A stretch of 64,000 nucleotides of DNA, taken from Massilia sp. Mn16-1_5 (GTDB taxonomy: Bacteria > Pseudomonadota > Gammaproteobacteria > Burkholderiales > Burkholderiaceae_D). The position numbers and the translations under genes were made by a program. The notes under the pieces are model-generated. The model ran no database searches and was not told where the DNA came from. It was given only the letters and a program-made list of their open reading frames with translations. Numbering within the stretch: the first letter of the stretch is position 1; each line of letters starts with the position of its first letter. Of this stretch, positions 36,607 to 44,675 are shown piece after piece. Location of the stretch: contig NZ_PPXQ01000003.1 in NCBI RefSeq assembly GCF_004798585.1, positions 124,001 through 188,000 of the forward strand, given 5' to 3'.

Positions 36607-38378
36607 GTCGGATCCGTGGCAAGGTGGTCAAGGAAGGTCTGGAAGGCGCGCACGCACAGGTCGGTGTCGTCGTTGGTGATCGCCTCCAGCGGATTGTGGC
36701 TGATGCCGCCATTCAGGCCGCGCAGGAACAGCATGGCCTGCGGCATCAGCTGGTGCAGTTTCATGGCGTCGTGTCCGGCGCCGCTGGGCAGCCGGAAGAC
36801 CGGCAGGCCGAGCGCCTCGACGACGGCTTCCCAGCGCCGGCGCCAGGCCGGATCGCAGGGCGCCGCGGCCGCGCGCATCGTTTCTTCGAGCGTGTACTGC
36901 AGGCCGCGCCGCGCGCAGAGTGCGCGCAGCTCGGCCTGGATATCCTGGGCACAGGCGTCGCGCACGGCGTCCGTGGTGGCGCGCACGTCCAGGCTGAAGC
37001 GGCAGCGTCCGGGCACCACGTTGATCGAACCGGCCGGCACCTCCAGCATGCCGACCGTGGCCACCAGGTCCGGCTCGGCCGCGGCGCGCTCCTCGGCATA
37101 CAGCAGCAGCTCGGCGGCGCCGGCGGCGGCGTCGCGCCGCATCCTCATCGGCGTGGTGCCGGCGTGGCTGGCCATGCCGACGATCTCGCCCATGAAACGC
37201 ACGCTGCCGTTGATGGAAGTGACCACGCCCAGCGGCAGGTCGGCCTCGTTCAGGACCGGTCCCTGTTCGATGTGCGCCTCGACGAAGCCCAGGTAGCGCG
37301 CCGGGTCGCGCCGCAAGGCCGCGATGTCGTCCACGCGCAGGCCGGCCCCTTCGATCGCCGAGCGCATCGTGATGCCGTCGGCATCCTGCTGCTCGAGCCA
37401 GTTCATGTCGAAGTCGCCGGTCAGCGCGCCCGAACCGAGGAACACCGCCTTGTAGCGCTGGCCTTCCTCTTCGGCGAAGCCCACCACCTCGATGCCGTAG
37501 GGCAGGCGCCGTCCCTGGCGGCGCAGCTCGCGCACGCAGGCCATCGGTACCAGGATGCCCAGGCGTCCGTCGTATTTGCCGCCGTTGCGCACGGTGTCGT
37601 AGTGGGAGCCGGTCAGCAGGCGCAGGGCCTGCGGGTCGGTCCCGTGGTAGACGCCGACGACATTGCCGACGGCGTCGATGTGCACCTCGTCGAAGCCGCA
37701 CTCGTCGCTCATCCAGCGCGCCAGCTGGGCCGCGCAGGCGCGGTGGGCGTCGGTGAGGTAGGTGACGCACAGTTCGCCGCGTTCGGCGTAGCCGGGGTCG
37801 CTGTGCACGGCCAGGCGCTCGGCCCAGTCCCAGACCAGGTTGCCGAGCACGGGGTCGACGCCGAACTTGTCGTTCAGGCGGATCTCGGCGATGCGGTGGA
37901 TGTTGCGCAGGGCTTCGGCAAATTCGACATCGGCTCCGTTGGACAGGCGGCGCGCGAACGTCGCGATGATCTCGCGCTTGGCCAGCCCGGTGCCGCGCGG
38001 ACCGCGCACGGCCAGGATGAAGGGAAAGCCGAACTTGGTGTTGTAATCGGCGTTCAGGCGCTGGATCGTGGCGAATTCGTCCGGGGTGCAGTCGGTGAGT
38101 CCCGCCTTGTTCTGTTCGTTGGTCGATTCCGCCGTGAGCGACTTCGACACCATGGCCTTGCCGGCCAGCTCGGGGTGTGCGCGGATCAGGCCCAGCTTCG
38201 CTTCGTCCGGCGCCGCGCGCAGGACCGCGATCAGGGCGTGCTTGAGCTGGGCCAGGCTGGTAAAGGGCCGGGCTTGCCAGGCGCCGGCTGCGATCCAGGG
38301 CGAGTGTTCGTACACGCCGTCGAGCAGGGCGGTAAATTGCGCCTGGTCGGCGGCGTTCAGGTCGTCAAGGGTCAGCAT
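36603..38378 (-). CDS. Fusion of OHCU decarboxylase (UraD) and allantoate amidohydrolase (AllC)
   Basis: The 591-aa protein joins two purine enzymes. Residues 1-170 are an OHCU decarboxylase with catalytic His68 in LIRAHPELAGK, and STNEQNKAGL. Residues about 175-591 form an M20 allantoate amidohydrolase with GSHYDT (His259, Asp261), GGKYDG (Asp270), FAEEEGQRY (Glu303-305), EAHIEQGP and SGAGHDA. UraD gives S-allantoin from OHCU; AllC removes ammonia and CO2 from allantoate. Allantoinase, the step between, is the gene just upstream, two bases away. The start at 38378 follows GGGAG. No stop or frameshift lies at the domain junction. Confidence 0.9.
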   Translation of the reverse strand: MLTLDDLNAADQAQFTALLDGVYEHSPWIAAGAWQARPFTSLAQLKHALIAVLRAAPDEAKLGLIRAHPELAGKAMVSKSLTAESTNEQNKAGLTDCTPDEFATIQRLNADYNTKFGFPFILAVRGPRGTGLAKREIIATFARRLSNGADVEFAEALRNIHRIAEIRLNDKFGVDPVLGNLVWDWAERLAVHSDPGYAERGELCVTYLTDAHRACAAQLARWMSDECGFDEVHIDAVGNVVGVYHGTDPQALRLLTGSHYDTVRNGGKYDGRLGILVPMACVRELRRQGRRLPYGIEVVGFAEEEGQRYKAVFLGSGALTGDFDMNWLEQQDADGITMRSAIEGAGLRVDDIAALRRDPARYLGFVEAHIEQGPVLNEADLPLGVVTSINGSVRFMGEIVGMASHAGTTPMRMRRDAAAGAAELLLYAEERAAAEPDLVATVGMLEVPAGSINVVPGRCRFSLDVRATTDAVRDACAQDIQAELRALCARRGLQYTLEETMRAAAAPCDPAWRRRWEAVVEALGLPVFRLPSGAGHDAMKLHQLMPQAMLFLRGLNGGISHNPLEAITNDDTDLCVRAFQTFLDHLATDPT

Positions 38379-38380
38379 GG

Positions 38381-39325
38381 TCACTCCCACAGAAAAGCGG
38401 TGCTTGGGTCGAAGGGGTAAAGGCGCTTCCAGTGGCGCGCGATGTCGATGCGGCGCGCGACCCACACCCGGTCGTGCTGTTCGATATAGTCGAGGAAGCG
38501 CTGCAGCGCGCGGAAGCGCCCGGGCCGGCCGAGCAGCCGGCAGTGCAGGCCGATGCTCATGATCGATGGCCGGTCGGCGCCTTCCTCGTAATGCACGTCG
38601 AAGGCGTCGCGCAGGTAGGAGAGGAAAGGGTCGCCGTGCGAGAAGCCCTGGGGCAGGGCGAAGCGCATGTCGTTACAGTCGAGGGTATAGGGCACCACCA
38701 GCTGCGGCGCTTCGGTGCCGTCGGTCTTGCGCACGCGCAGCCAGAACGGCAGATCGTCGCCGTAGTAGTCGCTGTCGTACTCGAAGCCGCCGTAGTCGGC
38801 GACCAGGCGCCGCGTGTTCGGGCTGTCGCGCCCGGTATACCAGCCGAGCGGGCGCTCGCCGGTCAGGCGCTCGATCGCCGCCATGCCGCGCGCCATGTGC
38901 TCGCGTTCGGTCGCCTCGTCCACGTTCTGGTAACTGATCCAGCGCCAGCCGTGGCAGGCGATCTCGTGGCCCCCTTCCTTGAACGCGGCGGTGACGTCCG
39001 GGCAGCGTTCGAGCGCCATGCCGACCCCGAACACGGTCAACGGCAGGCCGCGCCGCTCGAACTCGCGCAGCAGGCGCCAGACGCCGACCCGCGAGCCGTA
39101 TTCATAGATGCCCTCCATGCTCAGGTGCCGGGCAGGGAAGGCGGCCGGGTTGAACATCTCGGAGAGGAACTGCTCGCTGCCGGCGTCGCCGTGCAGCACG
39201 CTGTTCTCGCCGCCTTCCTCGAAATTGAGCACGAACTGCACGGCGACGCGCGCCTGCCCGGGCCAGTCCGCGTGCGGCGGACGGCGGCCATAGCCTTGCA
39301 GGTCGCGTGGATAGGATAGGGTCAT
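38381..39325 (-). CDS. puuE: Allantoinase, PuuE (polysaccharide-deacetylase-like) type
   Basis: The 314-aa protein begins YPRDLQGYGRRPPHADWPG and continues with VLNFEEGGENSVLHGD, EYGSRVGVWRLLREF, the metal-site HEIACHGWRW, GWYTGRDSPNTRRL and YDSDYYGDDLPFW. This is the metal-dependent deacetylase-fold allantoinase PuuE rather than the amidohydrolase AllB. It opens S-allantoin to allantoate. It is second in the gntR-puuE-uraD/allC-M20 operon, with gaps of 26 and 2 bases on either side. Confidence 0.92.
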   Translation of the reverse strand: MTLSYPRDLQGYGRRPPHADWPGQARVAVQFVLNFEEGGENSVLHGDAGSEQFLSEMFNPAAFPARHLSMEGIYEYGSRVGVWRLLREFERRGLPLTVFGVGMALERCPDVTAAFKEGGHEIACHGWRWISYQNVDEATEREHMARGMAAIERLTGERPLGWYTGRDSPNTRRLVADYGGFEYDSDYYGDDLPFWLRVRKTDGTEAPQLVVPYTLDCNDMRFALPQGFSHGDPFLSYLRDAFDVHYEEGADRPSIMSIGLHCRLLGRPGRFRALQRFLDYIEQHDRVWVARRIDIARHWKRLYPFDPSTAFLWE

Positions 39326-39351
39326 GGGGCGCCTTTAGTCAGATGAAGGAT

Positions 39352-40065
39352 TCAGTGATCGAGGACGTTGGCCAGGTCGACGCGCTGCGGGTCGAGGTCG
39401 AGGTTGTGCTGGACGTTGGCCAAGTGCCTGCCGATCAGGCGCACCGCGGCGCGCGTGTCGCGCCGCTCGAAGGCGTCGACGATGGCCACGTGCTCGTCGT
39501 GCGACTCTTCGGCCGACTGGGTCGACTGGCGCATCAGGGCGACCAGGGACGAGCGCGTCATCAGTTCGCCCAGCATCTGCACCAGCACCTGGTTGCCGAG
39601 CATCTGGGCGAGGACGATGTGGAAGTCGCCCAGCAGGCGGGTGCGGCCCGGGACCGCGGCATTGTTGACGGCGGCGCGTTCGAGTTCCAGGTGCGCGCGC
39701 AGCTCGCGAATCTGCGCGTCGGTGATCACGGCGCACAGCTGCTTCGTCACGGCCGTCTCGAGGATGCTGCGTACTTCAAAGACGTCGCGTGCTTCCTCGG
39801 CCGTGGGGGTGGCGACGAAGGCGCCGCGCGCCGGTTCGAGCATCACCAGCCGGTCGCGGCTGAGCTGGTTGAAGGCCTGCCGCACCACGGTGCGCGAGAC
39901 CTTGAAGATATCGCCGATCTTCTGTTCCGACAGTTTGGTGCCGGGCATCAGGCGGCGCTCGGCAATGGCGTTGGTGATCGAATCGACGATGCGCTGGGTG
40001 GCGCTGGCGGCGGGCGCGTCGGCAGGTGGCGGAACGATCTTGAGCGGCGTGCGCGTGCGGGTCAT
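39352..40065 (-). CDS. GntR/FCD-family transcriptional regulator of purine catabolism
   Basis: The 237-aa protein has an N-terminal winged HTH (RIVDSITNAIAERRLMPGTK, then KIGDIFKVSRTVVRQAFNQL) and a C-terminal FCD effector domain (DVFEVRSILETAVTKQL; HIVLAQMLGNQVLVQML; HDEHVAIVDAFERRD). It is the first gene of the allantoin operon and divergent from hiuH, with palindromes of FadR-subfamily type (TGTATACA) in between, so it very likely controls both sides. Start 40065 gives the standard length; upstream in-frame codons run into the operator region. The ligand, perhaps a ureide or urate, is unknown. Confidence 0.88.
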   Translation of the reverse strand: MTRTRTPLKIVPPPADAPAASATQRIVDSITNAIAERRLMPGTKLSEQKIGDIFKVSRTVVRQAFNQLSRDRLVMLEPARGAFVATPTAEEARDVFEVRSILETAVTKQLCAVITDAQIRELRAHLELERAAVNNAAVPGRTRLLGDFHIVLAQMLGNQVLVQMLGELMTRSSLVALMRQSTQSAEESHDEHVAIVDAFERRDTRAAVRLIGRHLANVQHNLDLDPQRVDLANVLDH

Positions 40066-40102
40066 AAGATCGGCAAAGGAATGCGGGAAAAAGAATAAAC
40101 GG

Positions 40103-40130
40103 TTGACATCGTGTTTGAAGTGTATACACT
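40103..40130 (+). promoter_or_regulatory. Promoter for hiuH overlapping a GntR operator
   Basis: TTGACA at 40103-40108 and TACACT at 40125-40130 are spaced by 16 bases. The palindrome AGTGTATACACT covers the -10 box, so bound repressor would block RNA polymerase. Confidence 0.55.
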
Positions 40131-40176
40131 TTTTTTGGAATTGAAAACACAAAGTGTATGCAATCCTGTATGCACT
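40119..40176. promoter_or_regulatory. GntR-type operators between gntR and hiuH
   Basis: AGTGTATACACT at 40119-40130 is a perfect 12-bp palindrome matching the FadR-subfamily core GTNTACN-type pattern. AGTGTATGCA at 40153-40162 and TGTATGCACT at 40167-40176 form a second, imperfect inverted pair. Both lie in the 133-base gap between the divergent starts. Confidence 0.65.
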
Positions 40177-40198
40177 CTTCTCAACGAAAGGAGAATCG

Positions 40199-40555
40199 AT
40201 GGGACACCTCAGCACCCACGTGCTCGACCTGATGCACGGCTGCCCGGCCGCCGGCATGCGCGTCACCCTGCAGGCGCTCGACGCCGGCGGCGCCAGGACG
40301 ATCAGGACGCTCGTGTTGAATGCGGACGGCCGTACCGACGGCGGACCGCTGCTCGATGCGGGCGGCATGGCAGTCGGCCGCTACCGCCTGCTGTTCTCGG
40401 TGGCACAGTACTTCCGCGAGCGCGGCGTGGCGCTGCCCGAGCCGGCCTTCATCGATGAAGTGCCGATCGAGTTCGGGATCGCCGACGCCGCCGGGCACTA
40501 CCACGTCCCGCTGCTGGTCAGCCCCTGGACCTACTCGACCTACCGCGGATCCTGA
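40199..40555 (+). CDS. hiuH: 5-Hydroxyisourate hydrolase (transthyretin-like)
   Basis: The 118-aa protein starts GHLSTHVLDLMHGCPAAGM and ends in the signature YRGS, the C-terminal tetrapeptide that marks hydroxyisourate hydrolases against true transthyretin. It also has the VGRYRLLF and PLLVSPWTYSTYRGS segments with active-site residues. It opens 5-hydroxyisourate, the product of urate oxidation, to OHCU, the substrate of the UraD domain encoded on the other strand. AAAGGAG precedes the start at 40199. There is no signal peptide, so it acts in the cytoplasm. Confidence 0.95.
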   Translation: MGHLSTHVLDLMHGCPAAGMRVTLQALDAGGARTIRTLVLNADGRTDGGPLLDAGGMAVGRYRLLFSVAQYFRERGVALPEPAFIDEVPIEFGIADAAGHYHVPLLVSPWTYSTYRGS

Positions 40556-40585
40556 GCGGGACCGGATTCGTTAAAAAATCCATAT

Positions 40586-40620
40586 GCAAAAATAAAAAGA
40601 TCGTATACAGTTATTTTTGC
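40586..40620. promoter_or_regulatory. Inverted repeat enclosing a TATAC core, upstream of puuD
   Basis: GCAAAAATAA (40586-40595) and TTATTTTTGC (40611-40620) are perfect 10-base arms around 15 bases that include CGTATACAG, similar to the GntR operator core. It lies 30 bases past the hiuH stop and about 135 upstream of puuD. It could be an operator pair or an AT-rich hairpin. Confidence 0.5.
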
Positions 40621-40755
40621 ATCGCCGCGGAGCGCACCGGGGTTTGCAGGCCAGTCCTGCCACCGGTGGTTTGCGATGTTCGCCCTTCACAGAGCCCGCT
40701 GTGGTGATGGGACAGCACCGTCATGACGCGGTGCTCTCTCTTCGCTCGAGGCTTT

Positions 40756-42072
40756 ATGGAATCCTATTTGCTCGATTGGGTCAACCTGTTGCTGCGCTGG
40801 ACCCACGTCATCACCGCGATCGCCTGGATCGGCGCATCCTTCTACTTCGTCTTCCTCGACAACTCGCTGCACAAGCCGACCGCTCCCGACCTGGTAAAGA
40901 AAGGGGTGGACGGCGAGCTCTGGGCCGTGCACGGCGGCGGCTTCTACCACCCGCAGAAATACCTGGTCGCACCCAAGGCCATGCCCGAGAACCTGCACTG
41001 GTTTTATTGGGAAAGCTACGCCACCTGGCTGTCGGGCTTCGGCCTGTTTACGGTCCTGTACCTGTTCAACGCCGGCACCTTCATGGTCGACAAGACGGTG
41101 CACGACTGGTCGTCCGGCGCCGCCGTGAGCGCGGCGCTCGGCTTCCTGGTGGCGTTCTGGTTCGTCTACGACACCATCTGCCGGCTCTTCGGGCGCAAGA
41201 AGAACGGCGACCTGATCGTCGGCGCGGGCGTGTTCGTCTTCGTCGTGTTCGCCGCCTGGCTGGCCTGCCAGCTGTTCGCGGGCCGCGCCGCCTTCTTGCT
41301 GGTGGGCGCCATGCTCGCCACGGCGATGAGCGCGAATGTCTTCGTCTGGATCATTCCGGGGCAGCGCAAGGTCGTGGCCCAGCTCAAGGCCGGCCAGCCG
41401 GTCGATCCGGTCTACGGCTGGCGCGCCAAACAGCGCAGCGTCCACAACACCTATTTCACCTTGCCGGTCCTGCTGGCCATGCTCTCGAACCACTACGGCT
41501 GGCTGTATTCGGGCGAGCACAACTGGGTCGTGCTGGTGCTGCTGATGCTGGTCGGCGCCTTGATCCGCCATAGTTTCGTGGCGCGCCACAAGGCGCTGGT
41601 GCTGGGCAAGCGCGTGCCCTGGGAACATGCGGCGGGCGGCGTGCTGGCGCTGCTGGTCATGATGGTCTGGCTCAAGCCGGCGCCGGAACCCGAAGTTCCC
41701 GCGATGGCGGCCGCACCCCGGGCAGGCGGACAGGGCGCGATCCACACCGTGGCCGCGCCAGGCGGGGGCGGCGCGGCACCGATGGCGGCTGCAGGTGCAG
41801 CTGCGGCCGCGGCCGGCGCCGCCGCCCAGGATACGGGCTTCGCGCAGGTCAAGAGCGTGATCGACCAGCGCTGTGTCATGTGCCACTCGGCCCAGGTGCA
41901 GAGCAAGAACATTTCCTTCGAGGCGGCGGGAGCGATCGGCCGCCACGCGCAGCAGATCTACCAGCAGGCAGTGGTCATGAAACTCATGCCACTGAACAAC
42001 GCGACACAGATGACCGCCGGAGAGCGGGACGTGATCAAGCGTTGGTACGAAGCGGGAGCACCGGCCCAGTAA
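40756..42072 (+). CDS. puuD: Membrane urate oxidase PuuD with C-terminal cytochrome c domain
   Basis: The 438-aa protein has about eight membrane helices with conserved His and Trp residues (LLLRWTHVITAIAWIGASFY, WFYWESYATWLSGFG, GWRAKQRSVHNTYFTLPVL). An Ala/Gly/Pro linker (about 311-358) leads to a small cytochrome c domain with CVMCH at 373-377. PuuD oxidises urate to 5-hydroxyisourate and passes electrons to the respiratory chain instead of making peroxide like uricase. Start 40756 is preferred to 40723 because the first helix follows directly. It is downstream of hiuH and upstream of the urate permease gene on the same strand. Confidence 0.9.
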   Translation: MESYLLDWVNLLLRWTHVITAIAWIGASFYFVFLDNSLHKPTAPDLVKKGVDGELWAVHGGGFYHPQKYLVAPKAMPENLHWFYWESYATWLSGFGLFTVLYLFNAGTFMVDKTVHDWSSGAAVSAALGFLVAFWFVYDTICRLFGRKKNGDLIVGAGVFVFVVFAAWLACQLFAGRAAFLLVGAMLATAMSANVFVWIIPGQRKVVAQLKAGQPVDPVYGWRAKQRSVHNTYFTLPVLLAMLSNHYGWLYSGEHNWVVLVLLMLVGALIRHSFVARHKALVLGKRVPWEHAAGGVLALLVMMVWLKPAPEPEVPAMAAAPRAGGQGAIHTVAAPGGGGAAPMAAAGAAAAAAGAAAQDTGFAQVKSVIDQRCVMCHSAQVQSKNISFEAAGAIGRHAQQIYQQAVVMKLMPLNNATQMTAGERDVIKRWYEAGAPAQ

Positions 42073-42096
42073 GTGAGGTAGTAACTGAGGTGGTGA

Positions 42097-42129
42097 CCGC
42101 AGGGGGAGCGCTCCCCGCTCCCCCTGCGG
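42097..42129. terminator. Very stable hairpin between puuD and the permease gene
   Basis: Perfect 14-bp arms, CCGCAGGGGGAGCG and its reverse complement, enclose CTCCC. No T-run follows on the plus strand, so it may act as an attenuator or mRNA stabiliser and not as a classical terminator. Confidence 0.5.
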
Positions 42130-42201
42130 CCGGATGGCGCCCGACAAGCAGCATGCATTCTTTGGTTTCGGACATTCGTCAAAAATAATCAGGAGACAAG
42201 C

Positions 42202-43725
42202 ATGAATCATCACAGCCGCCATCCGGTGGATGAGAAACTGCCCATCGGGCGCTTGACCGCACTTGGTCTGCAACACGTACTGGTGATGTATGCCGGTGCC
42301 ATCGCCGTGCCGCTGATCGTGGGGCGGGCCCTCAAGCTGTCGCCCGAAGAGGTCACGATGCTGATCTCCGCCGACCTGTTCTGCTGCGGCCTGGTGACCC
42401 TGATCCAGTCCTTCGGGATGACATCCTGGTTCGGCATCAAGCTGCCGGTGATGATGGGCGTGACCTTCGCGGCCGTCGGGCCGATGGTGGCGATCGCGAA
42501 CGCCGTCCCCGGGATCGAGGGCGCGCGCGCCATCTTCGGTGCCGGCATCGGCGCCGGCGTGCTGGCCTTGCTGCTGGCGCCCCTGATGAGCCGGATGCTG
42601 CGCTTCTTCCCCCCGGTCGTCACCGGCAGCATCATCCTCGTCATCGGCGTGACCCTGATGCGGGTCGGCGTCAGCTGGGCCATGGGCGGTCCGGACTCGG
42701 CCTCGCAAACCGTCGACGTGGCCAAGCTGGCCGCCATGGTCGAGGATGCAAAGGCGAGCGCGGCCATGGCCGCGTCGACCCTGCCTGCCGGCGCGGCGCC
42801 GCCCGTATTGAAACTGGCGGGCCCGGTCCCGATGAACCCGAACCCGGCCTACGGCGCGCTCGACAACATGGCGATCGCCGGATTCGTGCTGCTGGTCGTG
42901 CTGGGCCTGGTGAAATACGTGCGTGGTTTTCTCTCGAATATCTCGGTCCTGGTCGGCATCCTGGCCGGCTGCACGATTGCCTTCGCGGCCGGCAAGATGA
43001 ACTTCGCCAAGCTGGGCAAGGCTGCCTGGTTCGACGTCGTCACCCCCTTCGCCTTCGGCATGCCGACCTTCGATATCGTCATGATCCTGACCCTCACGGT
43101 CGTCATGGTCGTGGTCATGATCGAGTCCGCAGGCATGTTCCTGGCGCTGTCGGACATGACGGGCAAGAACATCGACCAGAAGCAGCTGGCGGCGGGCCTG
43201 CGTACCGACGGGCTGGGAACCCTGCTCGGCGGCATCCTGAATACCTTTCCGCACACGAGCTTTTCGCAGAACGTCGGCCTGGTGGCGGTCACGGGCGTGA
43301 AGAGCCGCTGGGTCTGCGTTGCGGGCGGCATCATCATGATGGTGCTCGGCATGTTGCCGAAGATGGCGGCACTGGTCGAGGCGATTCCCCAGTTCGTACT
43401 GGGCGGCGCCGGGCTGGTCATGTTCGGCATGGTCGCGGCGGCCGGTATCCGCATCCTGACCCGGGTCGATTTCAAGGCCAACCGCTTCAATCTCTACATC
43501 GTCGCCATGTCGATCGGCTTCGGCCTGATTCCGCTGGTGGCGCCGCACTGGGCCGCGCAGATGGCGCACAGCCTGCATCCGCTGCTCGAATCCGGCATCC
43601 TGCTGACGGCCGTGGCCGCGGTGGCCCTGAACCTGTTCTTCAACGGCGCCCGCGACATCCCGGCCGAGAGCCACGACGAAGCCTGCGCCGTCGAGCATCC
43701 GATGGTCCAGGGCGGTGCCGCATGA
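42202..43725 (+). CDS. NCS2-family purine (uric acid/xanthine) permease
   Basis: The 507-aa carrier has about fourteen membrane segments and NCS2 signatures: LGLQHVLVMYAGAIAVPLI at helix 1, GVTFAAVGPM, VMIESAGMFLALSDMTGK and TFPHTSFSQNVGLVAVTGVKS. The latter resembles the nucleobase-specificity stretch of the urate/xanthine branch (UacT, PucJ/K, UapA). A long loop (about residues 165-205) interrupts the usual helix 5-6 region. Position after puuD favours urate. Its stop overlaps the porin start by ATGA, so inner- and outer-membrane transport are coupled. AGGAGACAAGC precedes the start. Confidence 0.9.
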   Translation: MNHHSRHPVDEKLPIGRLTALGLQHVLVMYAGAIAVPLIVGRALKLSPEEVTMLISADLFCCGLVTLIQSFGMTSWFGIKLPVMMGVTFAAVGPMVAIANAVPGIEGARAIFGAGIGAGVLALLLAPLMSRMLRFFPPVVTGSIILVIGVTLMRVGVSWAMGGPDSASQTVDVAKLAAMVEDAKASAAMAASTLPAGAAPPVLKLAGPVPMNPNPAYGALDNMAIAGFVLLVVLGLVKYVRGFLSNISVLVGILAGCTIAFAAGKMNFAKLGKAAWFDVVTPFAFGMPTFDIVMILTLTVVMVVVMIESAGMFLALSDMTGKNIDQKQLAAGLRTDGLGTLLGGILNTFPHTSFSQNVGLVAVTGVKSRWVCVAGGIIMMVLGMLPKMAALVEAIPQFVLGGAGLVMFGMVAAAGIRILTRVDFKANRFNLYIVAMSIGFGLIPLVAPHWAAQMAHSLHPLLESGILLTAVAAVALNLFFNGARDIPAESHDEACAVEHPMVQGGAA

Positions 43726-44564
43726 AGCGCGCCATTGTCACGATGGCGCTCGCCGCCGGCTTCGCATCGACAAGCCAGGCTGCGGACTGGAGCAATACCT
43801 CGCTGGCCTACCGCACCGGCAGCCGCTTCGCCGAGCCTTTCAATCAGGAGGACATCCGCAAGGACATCCTCCAGTTGACCCATGCCAGCGGCTACACGTA
43901 TGGCACCAACTTCGTCAATCTCGACGTCCTGCTGTCCGATAAAACCGATCCCTCGTCCAAGGGAGCGAGTTCGGGCGCCCAGGAGTTCTATGTCGTCTAC
44001 CGCCATACGCTCGAGTGGGGCAAGATCACGGGCAAGGCGCTCGGGTTCGGCCCCGTGCGCGACGTCGGCCTGACCGCGGGCTTCGACCTGAACACCAAGA
44101 ACGACGCCGGCTACAACTCGAAGAAGCGCATGCTGGTCGCCGGGCCCACCTTCGCCTTCGATGTGCCGGGCCTGCTCAACGTCGGCATCTACGGCTTATG
44201 GGAAAGCAATGCCCCCTACAGCACGTTCACCCAGGTCAGCACGCCGCGCTACCGCTACGACACCCATCCCATGCTGGGCGCGGTATGGGCCTTCCCGCTG
44301 GGCTCGACCAGGCTGTCGTTCGAAGGCTATGCCAATTTCATCGGGGCCAAGGGGAAGAACGAGTTCGGCAGGGACACGGCGCCGGAGACCAATATCGACA
44401 TGCAGCTGATGTATGACGTCGGCACCCTGGTCGACGCCAAGCCGAAGCGCTTCAGGGCAGGGCTCGCTTACCAGTACTGGCGCAACAAATTCGGCAACGA
44501 CAGCCGCACGATTGCCGGTGCGACTGCGCGCACGCCGATGGTCAAGGCCCAGTACCAGTTCTAG
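43722..44564 (+). CDS. Tsx/OmpK-like outer-membrane channel, probably for purines
   Basis: The 280-aa protein has a signal peptide (ending STSQAA) followed by DWSNTSLAYRTGSRFAEPFN and LTHASGYTYGTNFVNLDVLLSD, a pattern of nucleoside-specific Tsx/OmpK 12-strand channels. It ends in the C-terminal Phe (KAQYQF) required for barrel assembly. Tsx passes nucleosides; here the coupled urate permease gene suggests urate or another purine. Start and permease stop share four bases. It is the last gene of the rightward purine unit. Confidence 0.85.
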   Translation: MKRAIVTMALAAGFASTSQAADWSNTSLAYRTGSRFAEPFNQEDIRKDILQLTHASGYTYGTNFVNLDVLLSDKTDPSSKGASSGAQEFYVVYRHTLEWGKITGKALGFGPVRDVGLTAGFDLNTKNDAGYNSKKRMLVAGPTFAFDVPGLLNVGIYGLWESNAPYSTFTQVSTPRYRYDTHPMLGAVWAFPLGSTRLSFEGYANFIGAKGKNEFGRDTAPETNIDMQLMYDVGTLVDAKPKRFRAGLAYQYWRNKFGNDSRTIAGATARTPMVKAQYQF

Positions 44565-44675
44565 TACGTCGGCGGCGCCGGCCAGGCTGGGGCCTGCGGC
44601 CGCCGATACCCGTCTCATGGCATTCAAACAATGCTATCCTGTGCGGCTCCAGACGTATCCCAGCCGTTAGCACCG

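Noticed and set aside
40687..43698. A 1003-codon open frame on the minus strand across puuD and the urate permease gene
   Set aside because: It is antisense to two clearly recognisable membrane-protein genes, is His/Arg/Asp/Gly-rich as expected from the complement of GC-rich codons, and shows no domain.
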